64,000 bases of DNA from Marivita sp051859345. GTDB lineage: Bacteria > Pseudomonadota > Alphaproteobacteria > Rhodobacterales > Rhodobacteraceae. This document shows positions 8,732 through 17,815 of this stretch, one piece after another; the stretch's first letter is position 1, and the number at the start of each line of letters is the position of its first letter. The notes under the pieces were generated by a model. The model searched no databases, was not told where the DNA came from, and saw only the letters and a program-made list of their open reading frames with translations. The DNA lies in NCBI RefSeq assembly GCF_051859345.1, contig NZ_JBHYFV010000003.1, forward strand, positions 1 to 64,000, in the 5' to 3' direction. The position numbers and the translations under genes are program-made.

Positions 8732-9672
8732 CGACATTCGGTCTGATGGGGGATCCCCACCTCGCAAAAAGCTTTGTCCACGGCGTGCCCCTGCATCGTC
8801 GGGGCGACCGGGAGGCCATGATCTGGGAGGCCTTCACAGCCAATCTGGAGTCCGCTGAGGCCGATCTGCATGTCTGCACGGGAGATGTGTTCGACCGCGC
8901 CATCGTGCCCTACGACGTCCTCCTGAAGGCCGCAGACATTTATCGAAAGGTGGCGTCCGAGAAGCCCCAGACCCGATTCGTCATCCTGCGTGGCAATCAC
9001 GATCACCTCAAAGACCTGGAGCGGGCTTCGGCCTTTGATCTCTTCGCCCGATTGGTCTCCGATCTGCCCAACATCACCATCGTCACCGACCCGGTGATGA
9101 TCGAAGGCTCCCTCTTTGTCGGCTATGATCCGATCATCCCCCTGACGGATCGGATCACCGAGGACCATCGCGGCGCAAAGGCCGCCTTCTTCCATGCCGA
9201 GACAGAAGGCTATGGCACTGACTTCAACGTGATTCCGTTCGGGAAGCTGGCTGACCTCAATATCCGAGAGGTCTTCAACGGCCACGAACACAAACCTGCG
9301 CGGTTCATCAAACAGGGCGTGGGTGTGACGGTTGTCGGCTCCCTCCAGCCATTTTCCCACGGCGAGGAGAGCGATGATGCGCTCTACGTAACCCTGCCCC
9401 TGTCTGACCTGGAGACTGCCGGAGACCTGAGCAACAAATCTGTGCGGGTGTTGCTGGAACCCGGTGAAACGCTGGACCAAGAGATCGACTGTCTGCAGCT
9501 GACCATAAAGCGCCGGACCGAGGCTGAAGCAGAGCTTGGCGAGGTCACGCTAGGCGAGTTCGACATCGACGCCCTGTTCAAGCAGGCCTTTTCCGAGGCA
9601 CATGTCTCCGAAGGTCTGACCGACACCATGCTGCATCGCTTCCATGAGCGCCGCCTGGCCGGGGAGGTGTGA
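8728..9672 (+). CDS. SbcD/Mre11-like metallophosphoesterase nuclease
   Basis: A 314-residue calcineurin-like phosphoesterase with the full metal-binding motif set: GDPH (D9, H11), GDVFD (D53, D56), GNHD (89-92), FFHAE and GHEH (185-188). In the SbcD/Mre11/phage gp47 group this domain is a dimanganese exo/endonuclease acting with a Rad50-type ATPase. Here the ATPase gene follows immediately. The protein is shorter than typical chromosomal SbcD and lacks a long C-terminal capping region, so it resembles phage or island versions. Start and stop both overlap neighbouring genes, which suggests stoichiometric production. Role in defence rather than housekeeping repair is inferred from location in the island. 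Confidence 0.87.
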   Translation: MTTFGLMGDPHLAKSFVHGVPLHRRGDREAMIWEAFTANLESAEADLHVCTGDVFDRAIVPYDVLLKAADIYRKVASEKPQTRFVILRGNHDHLKDLERASAFDLFARLVSDLPNITIVTDPVMIEGSLFVGYDPIIPLTDRITEDHRGAKAAFFHAETEGYGTDFNVIPFGKLADLNIREVFNGHEHKPARFIKQGVGVTVVGSLQPFSHGEESDDALYVTLPLSDLETAGDLSNKSVRVLLEPGETLDQEIDCLQLTIKRRTEAEAELGEVTLGEFDIDALFKQAFSEAHVSEGLTDTMLHRFHERRLAGEV

Positions 9673-9674
9673 GC

Positions 9675-11693
9675 ATGCTGACATCGATCTCTTACTCTGT
9701 CAGTTTTGCCACCACGGGCCGAACCCTGGAAGAGGACATCACCTTCCGTCCTGGCTTCGGTATCCTCACCGGGGCCAATGAGACAGGCAAATCCTTCGCC
9801 GTCGAGATGATCCGCTGGTGCCTGTTCGGCTCCGCTGCCCTGAGGGGCAAGATCAGCGACTACAAGAAAGCCACGGCCCGTCTGGCCTTCACCCTGAAAG
9901 GTGAGGCCTATGTCGTCGAGCGAACAGCGTCCAACGCGACCTTGTATCGTGGAACGGACGAGATTGCGGTTGGCACCAGCCCAGTCAATCGGAAGATGTG
10001 CGAACTCTTTGGCTTCGGTCTCGATGTGTTCGACGCCTCCTGCGTGGCCCTGCAAGGCGAGATCGAGGCGCTGGGGCTGATGAAGCCTGCTGAGCGCAAG
10101 AGGCTTGTGGATAGCGTCATTGGGCTGGGGGTGATCGAAGAGCTGGCCAAGTCAGCCGGTGACGAGGCCAACGCCCTGAAGCGCCGCGCCCGCGACCTCT
10201 CGGAAAACCTGCGCGATCCCGAGCCGCCGGTCCCGCCCGAGGGTTATCGCCCCTTGGCAGAGCTCGATGGGGAGCTGGCAAAGCTGTCTGCTGCGCGAAC
10301 CCGACTCGATCACTTGCGCGGTCAGACCGCCGAGGTGCGGGACGCACCTGTCCCCCCGGTCGAGACCATCACGACACCGGCTGTCGATCTGGAACGGCAG
10401 GCTGATGAACAGGACCAGCTGCGCGCGCGGCTGCGATCTGCAGAGATGGAGCTGAGCGCCCTGCCCGCCCCCTCGCCATATGGCGAGGAAGAGCTCGCAG
10501 AGATGGACGCGCAACATGTCTTGTATCAGCGGTGGTTGGAAAAAGACCGCCTGCTGTCCCGCGCCCCCGATCCGGGTGTGACGGTCAAGACCGTGGAGGC
10601 CGCCATCGCCTTCCAGGAGGCCCAACATCTGCGACAGCGGATTGCCGATCTGGACGCCAAGGGGGTACATGTCTGTCCGTCCTGCCAGCATGAATGGCCG
10701 ATGGAGGCCGCAACAATTGACCAGCTGAAGACCGAGCTTGCACCTCTGGCTGATGTCGAGAAGCCTGCAGGTCTTCCACAGGACAGACGGGCACTGGTGT
10801 CACTCCTGCGGGCCGCACAGGCCTGGGAGGACATTCAGGCTGACCTGCAACCGCTTGCGGAGGTCACGCCCTGTGACCGCCCTGTCCTCTCTGCAAACGA
10901 GATCGAAAGCCATCGTCACCGGAACGGCTTTGCAGTACGCCGGGACGAACTGACAATGGCGGTCGAACACCTTCAGTCAAGCCTGAAAGACGTGCCGGAT
11001 TACAGGTCGCTCCTGCGGGAGCGCCAGCGGTTCGAGGACCAGCTCGTCTTGTACGAAACGCAGGTCCGGGCACACGCGACGTGGCTACACGCCTATGAGG
11101 TCGCAAAGGCCGAGATTGTGGACTTGTCAGACAGGGTAAAGGACTATGCCCACCTTGCGGAGCTGCGGAATGCCGTGGCAATCCATGACACCCTGCGCAG
11201 GCGTTACGAGACCGATCTGAAGGCCTATACGGAAAGCATGGACGCGGTGAGCACCATTCTGGACGAGGCAGAGGATTGGGACCGCGCACGCCAAGCATTG
11301 GCAAGCCTGAGGTCCATGGTCAAACAGCACTTGATGCCCTCACTCAACACGGTCGCCAGCCAGTACCTGGCCCAGATGACGGGAGGCGAGCGGTCGGTCA
11401 TCCATGCGGATGAGGACTTCGCCATCACGGTGGATGGACAGGCGCTCAACACGCTGTCTGGCTCCGGCAAGGCCGTGGCCTGTCTGGCGCTGCGTCTTGG
11501 ACTCGGGCAGGTTCTCACCCAGGGTGTCTTCCCGGTGTTCATCGGGGACGAGATCGACGCCAGCATGGACCAGAACCGCACGGCCAATACAGCTGCCCTG
11601 CTCGACAGCCTCAAGAGCCGGTTGGGCCAGATACTCCTGGTGACACACAAAAGGTCCGAGGCAGATTATGTGGTGGAGATGGGGGAGCGGTAG
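9675..11693 (+). CDS. SbcC/Rad50-like SMC ATPase with zinc hook
   Basis: A 672-residue ATPase partner of the SbcD-like nuclease. It has an N-terminal Walker A GANETGKS (33-40), coiled-coil arms, a central zinc-hook CPSC (334-337), a C-terminal ABC signature-like LSGSGKAVACLALRLGLG and a Walker B GDEIDASMD. The arms are short compared with chromosomal SbcC (over 1,000 residues), closer to T4 gp46. The ATG at 9675 is preferred because GGGGAGG lies seven bases upstream; a GTG at 9669 overlapping the previous stop is the alternative. The complex would clamp DNA ends and drive nuclease action with ATP. Confidence 0.87.
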   Translation: MLTSISYSVSFATTGRTLEEDITFRPGFGILTGANETGKSFAVEMIRWCLFGSAALRGKISDYKKATARLAFTLKGEAYVVERTASNATLYRGTDEIAVGTSPVNRKMCELFGFGLDVFDASCVALQGEIEALGLMKPAERKRLVDSVIGLGVIEELAKSAGDEANALKRRARDLSENLRDPEPPVPPEGYRPLAELDGELAKLSAARTRLDHLRGQTAEVRDAPVPPVETITTPAVDLERQADEQDQLRARLRSAEMELSALPAPSPYGEEELAEMDAQHVLYQRWLEKDRLLSRAPDPGVTVKTVEAAIAFQEAQHLRQRIADLDAKGVHVCPSCQHEWPMEAATIDQLKTELAPLADVEKPAGLPQDRRALVSLLRAAQAWEDIQADLQPLAEVTPCDRPVLSANEIESHRHRNGFAVRRDELTMAVEHLQSSLKDVPDYRSLLRERQRFEDQLVLYETQVRAHATWLHAYEVAKAEIVDLSDRVKDYAHLAELRNAVAIHDTLRRRYETDLKAYTESMDAVSTILDEAEDWDRARQALASLRSMVKQHLMPSLNTVASQYLAQMTGGERSVIHADEDFAITVDGQALNTLSGSGKAVACLALRLGLGQVLTQGVFPVFIGDEIDASMDQNRTANTAALLDSLKSRLGQILLVTHKRSEADYVVEMGER

Positions 11694-11721
11694 CGATACG
11701 GAGCGAACGGACGGGGGCAGC

Positions 11722-12276
11722 ATGACAATCTTGAAACGGCTTTGGTGGCCCCTTACCCTCTTGGGCGTCATCTGGATGGTTCAGGTCGTGAACCTGATCA
11801 CAGGTTATGCGCTCAACAGGTGGTTTGGCTTGCTCCCTCGGAGCTTCAGCGGGTTGGACGGGATCCTCTTCATGCCCCTTCTTCACGGCTCAGTGGCCCA
11901 TGCTGCTGCCAACAGCGTGCCTTTGGCCGTTCTGGGCAGCCTGATGGCGACGACAGCCCACCGGGTTGCCTTGGCATCATCCGCCATGATCGTTGGCATT
12001 GGAGGGCTTGGCGTGTGGTTCTTTGGCAATACAGCCATCCATATCGGAGCCTCTGGTCTGATCTTTGGATGGTTCGGCTTCCTCCTGGCACGGGGACTCC
12101 TTGAAAAAAGGCCGATCCCGCTGTTGATAGCTGTCGGAGTTGCCGTGGTCTATGGAACCATGCTCTGGGGATTACTTCCGGGCCAGCCAGGTGTGAGTTG
12201 GGAAGCCCATTTGTTCGGTACCATAGCGGGTGTGGCTGCCGCGCATCAAACGCGGAGCGTCACCCCACGCAGATAG
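11722..12276 (+). CDS. Rhomboid-family intramembrane serine protease
   Basis: A 184-residue polytopic membrane protein with rhomboid hallmarks: HGSVAHAAAN (55-64) in the helix carrying the oxyanion-side His/Asn, GASG with candidate nucleophile Ser111, and EAHLFG with the partner His163. About six transmembrane helices are apparent. Rhomboids cleave transmembrane substrates within the bilayer. The start at 11722 has GGGGGCAGC directly upstream and lies 28 bases after the SbcC-like stop, so it appears to be the last gene of the same operon. A membrane protease with a DNA-end nuclease complex is an odd pairing that hints at a signalling or effector-release role, but this is inference. Confidence 0.82.
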   Translation: MTILKRLWWPLTLLGVIWMVQVVNLITGYALNRWFGLLPRSFSGLDGILFMPLLHGSVAHAAANSVPLAVLGSLMATTAHRVALASSAMIVGIGGLGVWFFGNTAIHIGASGLIFGWFGFLLARGLLEKRPIPLLIAVGVAVVYGTMLWGLLPGQPGVSWEAHLFGTIAGVAAAHQTRSVTPRR

Positions 12277-12484
12277 TGCTGGGGATGGTTGGAACGGCCC
12301 TTTGCTGCCATTCACTCGATGATCGGCATGCTGCGGCGCGGCCCGTCAGACCGGACATTCGCCACGAGTTTAATTTGTTTGTGTCGCGAGCTCATGATGC
12401 AGGCACTTGGAAGGAAGGTCGCCGGCGTGACTTCAGCACCTAATTTAGCTGGAAGGACGCTGCCCGGCACCATATCTTGCAATC

Positions 12485-15400
12485 ATGAGTACAAATTTTT
12501 ATCTCCCGCGCACACTCCTAGACGACAAACAAAGCTACAGTGAAGCCCAGCTTCTTGCAGGACAGCGCTTTATCGTCGTTTTGGCGGAACCTGGCGGAGG
12601 CAAAACGAGCCTGATGGAAAGCTTGGGAAGGCAAATGAAAACGCCTGTCCTAACAGCTAACCGCTTTATCCATACTGGCGTCGCTGGAAAGGGCGCACCA
12701 CTTGTCATTGATGCTTACGATGAATTGGCAAAGGTTGACGCCAGCGGCATCGACAAGCTGCTTGCAGCCGCGCTTTCCGCAGCCCCTTCAAAGCTACTAG
12801 TTTCCAGTAGATCAAGCGAATGGGACAACTCAGCTAATAGCGTCTTTAAGGACTATTTTGGCGAGACGCCCCTTGTTGTGCGGTTGACTGAATTCACTGA
12901 AGATGAACAGAAGAGAATCTTTGAGAACTATATTCCAAGCGAAGATTTTGACGCTTTCCAATCCGAAGTTGCGAAATTTGACCTAGAGGCGCTTCTACCC
13001 AATCCGCAATTTCTCAAGCTGTTTGCAGACGCATACATTGAGAGTGGTCGTAAATTTTCCGACAAACGATCAATTTTCCAACAAGCGCTGGAAAGACTGG
13101 CCAAAGAAGCCAATGCTAGTGTGAGAAAAACTAGCGGTTCTGTGTCTGCCACCCAGAAGGCGCAAGCAGCATCGGAGGTCTTTGCAAAACTGTTAATGTC
13201 AGGTGCAGAAGGCGTGACAACCGGTGAGGCAAGCGAAGACGCTCTTTATCCATTCATGGAAACTCTGGTTGCGGACGTAGGCCGCAAGCAAACGATCCTA
13301 GCAACCCGTATGTTCAAACCGGGTGAGACTGTCGACAGTCATCGGCCAGTCCACAAGATCATCGCAGAGTATGCGGCAGCGGACTACCTTACAAAACGAA
13401 TAGCCGACCCAAGTGACGCGCTTACACTTGAGCGATGCTTGCCAATCATAGCCCCAAACTCAACTGTACGTGATGAACTACGAGGACTTGTTGGATGGAT
13501 GGCTTCGCTTGGAAATAAGCCCACACAAGACGCTGCCATTGACCTCGACGCTTACGCTGTTCTTGCGAACGGTGATCCATCGCAACTGGCCTCAACATCA
13601 AAGCGCCGCCTTGTTCGGCGTTTGAAGGACGTTGAGGACCAAGACCCGTATTTTCGTAGAGGTGACTTCTGGAGGCGTTTTAGTATCTCTGGCTTGTTCA
13701 ATGCAGAAGTCGTTGATGAGGTTAGACCTCACATTTCCCCGCAATTAGACGGACAGTTTCGCGACCTAATTCTTGAAATGCTGGAAGGCTCGCCAGCGAC
13801 GTCGCAACTGTCTGTTGAGTTGAGTGCGCTTTGTCTTTCGACCGAAGCAAATGAACATACGCGTGTCATGGCGGCTATGCTGTTGCTGGCAACTCCGGGA
13901 TTTAGCCATGATGCCAACTTGGCTCAGTTGATCTTCCAAGCCGATCCCGTGCCTATGAAGGTAGCTGCAAAGCTAATCCAACAGTTGGGGGTTTCTCAAT
14001 TTTCGATCAGCTATCTGACGGGCTATCTACGTGTCTTTGCAAACCTGTACCCACGAGCGAGACGGTCCAGTGAACGTGTGATTGGCGCTAGGTACTTTTT
14101 ACGTAACCTTATCAAAACACTAGACTACAAGCAGACCACAGACTTGCTTGACTCTCTGTCGGCGGAATTGACGTGTAAATGTGGTCAGACAGCCCATGAT
14201 TGCCACTGTCGAAATGGGACCAGCAAGATCATCGGGTTATTGTTGGATCATTATTGCGAGGTCAGCGACAAACCGTACGACCCAAAGCGTTTCTGGGGTT
14301 GGGTAAAGAACCTAAATTTCCATAGCTCTATGTCGCCAGATCGCTCAGCATCTGTCCGATTGCTGAAGGATGACGACGAACTTCGGCAAGGTATCATGCA
14401 AGTCGCCTTGGGCCAAGAGACCGATGCGGAAAGCATTCGAGAAATCCGGCTTGAGCAGTTTGAATGGCAATCCCACTCTGGTTTGCATTTCCAACCCAAT
14501 GACTGGGAGTTCATGGCTGACCTAGCATTCAACAGCGATAATGTTGCACTGTGGAGTGAGTTTCTTGCCACCCACAACCACCATCGTGAACCTGAGCAAC
14601 GCGGCCCCGATAAACTCCGCAGCAAAATGCGAATGCAAGCCAAAGAAAAAAGGACTTTTCTGGAGGAGTGGACGAAAAGAAATCGGAATTATCGACAAAT
14701 GATGCGTGAGCATCGTGCTAGAAGATACTGGTCCGAAAGGAGGTGGAGGAGGCGCGATAAGGCCGTTGCAGATGCGAACCAAGCATCGTTGCTTAAAGAT
14801 AGGGAGCTGATTGAGAACGGCAGGCACTGGTCATGGCTTTATCGGATTGCAAGCCTCTACCTGATCCAGCCAAATGATCTAGAGGAAGAGCTTGGCGGGC
14901 ATGTCGATCACGAGAAAGCGTTGAGGAATTGCTTTGACTTTCTCGCTGAGTACGTTCCTTCGCTACAAGATGTCGCGCTTGGCAACTGGCACAATGTGGC
15001 TCGCGTGTTGCATGCAGCCTGCCTTGCCGAATTTCGAGCAACAGGGAAAATATCCCACATTTCGAAAGACACCCTAGAGATTGTGAAAACTGACCTTGGT
15101 AGTTATCAGGGTATCTCCGAAGAGGAAGCGAACGCTTTTGAGACCACAATCGACGTAGAAATTCTTTCGAATATGGCCGATTTGGAAAGCTTCTTGCGTC
15201 GATATGTCGAGCCCCAATTGGCGCAAGGAACCAAAGGCCACACCAACTCAAGCTGGCTTGGATACAAAGAGGAGTTCCACCCACTCCGAGCAAAACTGTC
15301 TATTGACTGGCTGGCTCGCTATCGAGCGCTTCCCTTCCACACTTTGGATACGCTATTCAACATCGCGGCAGGGTTTGCGGATCGTGAGCGGCTTAAGGAA

Positions 15401-16483
15401 CTTGTTCTCGAACGCTGCGCCGAATTTATGTTTTTCTGGCCAAATAAGACTGAAGACGAAGAACTTGAGCAAAGGCGAGAGTTTTGGTTCCTGCGTGCGC
15501 TGTATTTCATCCCTGCGTTACCGGAAGTCTACTTTGATTGGCTTGCAGCAGACAAAGATACGGTTCTCGCAATCTATGAGCGGAGCGGACGAGGCAATCG
15601 CATCGACTATGAAGCGTGGCCAAGCCTGACCTCTTGCAAAGTCGAGGCCATTCTTGATGCGTTCATTGGGGTTTGGCCAAAAGTTCCCTTACCCGGCAGC
15701 CATGGCTCGGAAAGTCCAAAGGGTGAAAAAGCTTATCGTTGTCTTGCTGAACTGGTGTGGTCAATTTCCAGCGATCATCCTGACGCAGCAATACCCGTGT
15801 TAAAACGCATGATCGCTGATAGTCGTTACGCTGATATGGTCAAAGACCTCAAAAGCATACGCACCGCACAGACGAGAAAGAAGTTTCTTGCAGATTTCAC
15901 CCCACCGACGCCACGGCAAATTGTGGAAATGCTAGACCACGGCGCGGTTGTAACGGTCGATGGGTTGAGAAAGCTCGTGCTGCACGAACTATCGCAACTT
16001 CAAGCTGCAATAGACGGTGGAGAGTTCGATACGGCAAAGCTTTTCTACGCTGGAGATAAGAGGCTAGATGAAGAACCGTGCACCAAGATCATTGCTGAAC
16101 GGCTAGACCTGATACTGAGGCCTCAAAGCATTACAATAACTCCAGAACACCATCTAAAGCATGATAAGCGCTGCGACTTTACGGCTGGAAAGCTCTTAGG
16201 CAGCGAAAGACGTCTGCTTGTCACCGAGGTCAAAGGGCAATGGCATTCAAAGCTGTACGAGGCTGCTTCTGAACAATTGAATAACTTGTATGCGATCCAC
16301 CCAGATGCAGAAAAACAAGGAATCTATCTTGTCCTTTGGTTTGGCGAGAACGAAAAAGTTGCAGGAAAGAAGAGACACGGCATCAAAAACCCGATCGAGC
16401 TAAAACGTAACCTAGTAGCCGAAATCCCGCTAGAGCTTCGAGGCTTACTTGATGTTTTCGTTTTGGATATTTCTAGAAAGTAA
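12485..16483 (+). CDS. Giant NACHT/STAND-like NTPase with C-terminal PD-(D/E)XK nuclease, candidate defence protein
   Basis: A 1,332-residue protein. The N-terminus goes straight into a P-loop EPGGGKTS (35-42), a Walker B VIDAYDEL (74-81) and a sensor-like LLVSSRSSEW (104-112), the pattern of NACHT/STAND ATPases. A long helical, repeat-like middle follows. It holds a cysteine cluster CKCGQTAHDCHC near residue 563 that may bind zinc. The C-terminus has D1231...TEVKGQW with E1248-V-K1250 and a later SEQL, which fits a PD-(D/E)XK nuclease. Known bacterial Avs/bNACHT proteins usually put the effector at the N-terminus; here it is at the C-terminus. No strong ribosome-binding site precedes the ATG. 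Codon use is visibly AT-richer than in neighbours, suggesting separate acquisition. No close family is recognised. Confidence 0.72.
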   Translation: MSTNFYLPRTLLDDKQSYSEAQLLAGQRFIVVLAEPGGGKTSLMESLGRQMKTPVLTANRFIHTGVAGKGAPLVIDAYDELAKVDASGIDKLLAAALSAAPSKLLVSSRSSEWDNSANSVFKDYFGETPLVVRLTEFTEDEQKRIFENYIPSEDFDAFQSEVAKFDLEALLPNPQFLKLFADAYIESGRKFSDKRSIFQQALERLAKEANASVRKTSGSVSATQKAQAASEVFAKLLMSGAEGVTTGEASEDALYPFMETLVADVGRKQTILATRMFKPGETVDSHRPVHKIIAEYAAADYLTKRIADPSDALTLERCLPIIAPNSTVRDELRGLVGWMASLGNKPTQDAAIDLDAYAVLANGDPSQLASTSKRRLVRRLKDVEDQDPYFRRGDFWRRFSISGLFNAEVVDEVRPHISPQLDGQFRDLILEMLEGSPATSQLSVELSALCLSTEANEHTRVMAAMLLLATPGFSHDANLAQLIFQADPVPMKVAAKLIQQLGVSQFSISYLTGYLRVFANLYPRARRSSERVIGARYFLRNLIKTLDYKQTTDLLDSLSAELTCKCGQTAHDCHCRNGTSKIIGLLLDHYCEVSDKPYDPKRFWGWVKNLNFHSSMSPDRSASVRLLKDDDELRQGIMQVALGQETDAESIREIRLEQFEWQSHSGLHFQPNDWEFMADLAFNSDNVALWSEFLATHNHHREPEQRGPDKLRSKMRMQAKEKRTFLEEWTKRNRNYRQMMREHRARRYWSERRWRRRDKAVADANQASLLKDRELIENGRHWSWLYRIASLYLIQPNDLEEELGGHVDHEKALRNCFDFLAEYVPSLQDVALGNWHNVARVLHAACLAEFRATGKISHISKDTLEIVKTDLGSYQGISEEEANAFETTIDVEILSNMADLESFLRRYVEPQLAQGTKGHTNSSWLGYKEEFHPLRAKLSIDWLARYRALPFHTLDTLFNIAAGFADRERLKELVLERCAEFMFFWPNKTEDEELEQRREFWFLRALYFIPALPEVYFDWLAADKDTVLAIYERSGRGNRIDYEAWPSLTSCKVEAILDAFIGVWPKVPLPGSHGSESPKGEKAYRCLAELVWSISSDHPDAAIPVLKRMIADSRYADMVKDLKSIRTAQTRKKFLADFTPPTPRQIVEMLDHGAVVTVDGLRKLVLHELSQLQAAIDGGEFDTAKLFYAGDKRLDEEPCTKIIAERLDLILRPQSITITPEHHLKHDKRCDFTAGKLLGSERRLLVTEVKGQWHSKLYEAASEQLNNLYAIHPDAEKQGIYLVLWFGENEKVAGKKRHGIKNPIELKRNLVAEIPLELRGLLDVFVLDISRK

Positions 16484-16740
16484 GAAGCGCATCGATATAT
16501 TTTTTTGAAACCTTTTTTTGCGACCATGTGCTATCGGAAATACGCTCCAACTTCCTCCCTACCAAGAATCCCGCTAATGTAGGTCAGCTTCTACGGGTGA
16601 CCAGGACTGCCCACGTAAATGCAGCGAATGGCCACTTCCCGCCCCGATTCGCAGAATAATGCACCCATAGATGCGTGCGGCTCAACCATTAGCTCATAGC
16701 TGACTTCAGGCTTTCCATCTCAAGGTCGCAGCCGCGCTCT

Positions 16741-16845
16741 TCAGTCTAAAACATCCCGCCAAGGATGCTTCGGTTGGAACCCGACCATTTCCTTGGCCTT
16801 CTTGTTTGCAAAGAAAGTTTCATGTGGATGGGGATATACCTGCTG
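16741..16845 (-). pseudogene. C-terminal remnant of an NAD-dependent epimerase/dehydratase
   Basis: On the minus strand 34 codons read HETFFANKKAKEMVGFQPKH followed by PWRDVLD and a TGA. This matches the C-terminal end of sugar epimerase-type short-chain dehydrogenases (ANxKAKxLLGFxPxHxWRD). A TAG two codons upstream closes the frame and no Rossmann motif is present. It is a decayed gene end and marks an old recombination point inside the island. Confidence 0.55.
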
Positions 16846-16890
16846 GTCCTATGTGCGGTCTGGCGTCCGTAGGATGCTGGCTTTGTGTGT

Positions 16891-16942
16891 CCTAGAACCT
16901 GATGAAGGGGTCCTAGGCCCTGATGAAGGGGTCCTAGGCCCT
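16891..16942. repeat. 21-bp tandem repeat, about 2.5 copies
   Basis: Units at 16891-16911 and 16912-16932 differ at two positions (CCTAGAACC versus CCTAGGCCC, then TGATGAAGGGGT), and a third partial unit starts at 16933. Two copies contain the palindrome CCTAGG. The period and copy number are too low for CRISPR; iteron or protein-binding repeats are possible. Confidence 0.7.
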
Positions 16943-17048
16943 AAACCGAATTTAACATAACTAGGGTCTAGATACTACATGTTGTGTGTGGTGTTCTGGA
17001 AACTAGGGTCTGGGGCCGAGGACCGGGGCGGGTGGGTTTCAGATCAAT

Positions 17049-17129
17049 AATGTATCAAAACCCTGATACATTCGTGTAAAATCGTATAAAAGAAGGTCAA
17101 AATTTAACAGATTTGACACAAATGTATCA
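17049..17129. promoter_or_regulatory. AATGTATCA inverted and direct repeats, candidate operator or iterons
   Basis: AATGTATCA (17049-17057) and its exact complement TGATACATT (17064-17072) form a perfect 9-bp inverted repeat with a 6-base spacer. A third copy lies at 17121-17129 and a 7-base partial copy at 17386-17392. The repeats sit upstream of the double-HTH gene at 17816, which could encode the protein that binds them. Confidence 0.5.
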
Positions 17130-17198
17130 CGCCAGAGGTTGTTTTGGACCACTTGAAGGGCAGTTTACGGGTCCCCATATACCAGTCATGACGGACCG

Positions 17199-17222
17199 AA
17201 AATCACCCCATTTCGTGATTTT
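17199..17222. other. 8-bp perfect inverted repeat
   Basis: AAAATCAC (17199-17206) and GTGATTTT (17215-17222) flank an 8-base spacer in the AT-rich part of the non-coding region. It could be a weak terminator or a protein-binding site. There is no gene just upstream to terminate. Confidence 0.4.
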
Positions 17223-17815
17223 TACCAAGATTGGATTCACTTGAAACAATTTTGATCCGAAATCCCCATACTTTAATAGACTTATTTTTTACCCTCTCTC
17301 CATTGCGAAGAGGAAAAACCAGAGGAATAAGAGAATAGCTATAAAGAGAAAGTTGATTTTTATTTCTTGTTCCTAAAATCATTTTTGTATCACTCTCCCA
17401 ACACACGCTCCGCAGTGGCCCCAAGCCTCATTAAGCTATCCTTGTGGCCCACTACCCCAAGATCGCACTCCACGGTGCCTCCCTGGCTCTCGTTTGGGCC
17501 TTCTCGTCCCTTCCCCACCACCTCATGTCGACTCCAGACTGATATATGGCCCGAATTGGCCTCAAACTGTCCGACCATGGCCTGCCCACAGTCTCTGGCT
17601 GACCACCCCTATATCTAGGGGTAGTGGTCCCGGCCCCAGGTCCCATGTTTCCCCAGGACCGGGGCCTCTGCCTACCTCCCCAGGACCTAGGCTTACCCAT
17701 CCCTCCAGACGACTGTACTGTGGCTGAATTACAACATTGTAAATCGGCGTTACTCTAGCAGTACCAAGCAGAAACCCCCTTCAAAACCCGCCCGACAGAG
17801 AACCATATCAGCGAT

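Larger units (their letters stand above)
16484..17815. other. 1.3-kb non-coding, repeat-rich region
   Basis: No credible gene was found here apart from a 34-codon epimerase remnant. The region holds 21-bp tandem repeats (16891-16942), two copies of ACTAGGGTCT (near 16960 and 17002), the AATGTATCA repeats (17049-17129), an 8-bp hairpin (17199-17222), an AT-rich block (17220-17400) and a C-rich block with CCCCAGGACC twice (17560-17700). Such a mix next to a DNA-binding protein gene would suit a replication origin, transfer origin or regulatory hub. No specific function is proven. Confidence 0.5.

Noticed and set aside
3568..12276. BREX or DISARM system
   Set aside because: An MmeI-like adenine methylase is present, but there is no PglZ, BrxC/BrxL, DrmA helicase, DrmB or PLD protein.
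16891..16942. Possible CRISPR array
   Set aside because: The repeats are contiguous with no spacers and only about 2.5 copies; no cas genes are nearby.
17367..17727. Short frames in the C-rich block before the first double-HTH gene
   Set aside because: They overlap on both strands, are proline/serine-rich by base composition, and lack ribosome-binding sites.
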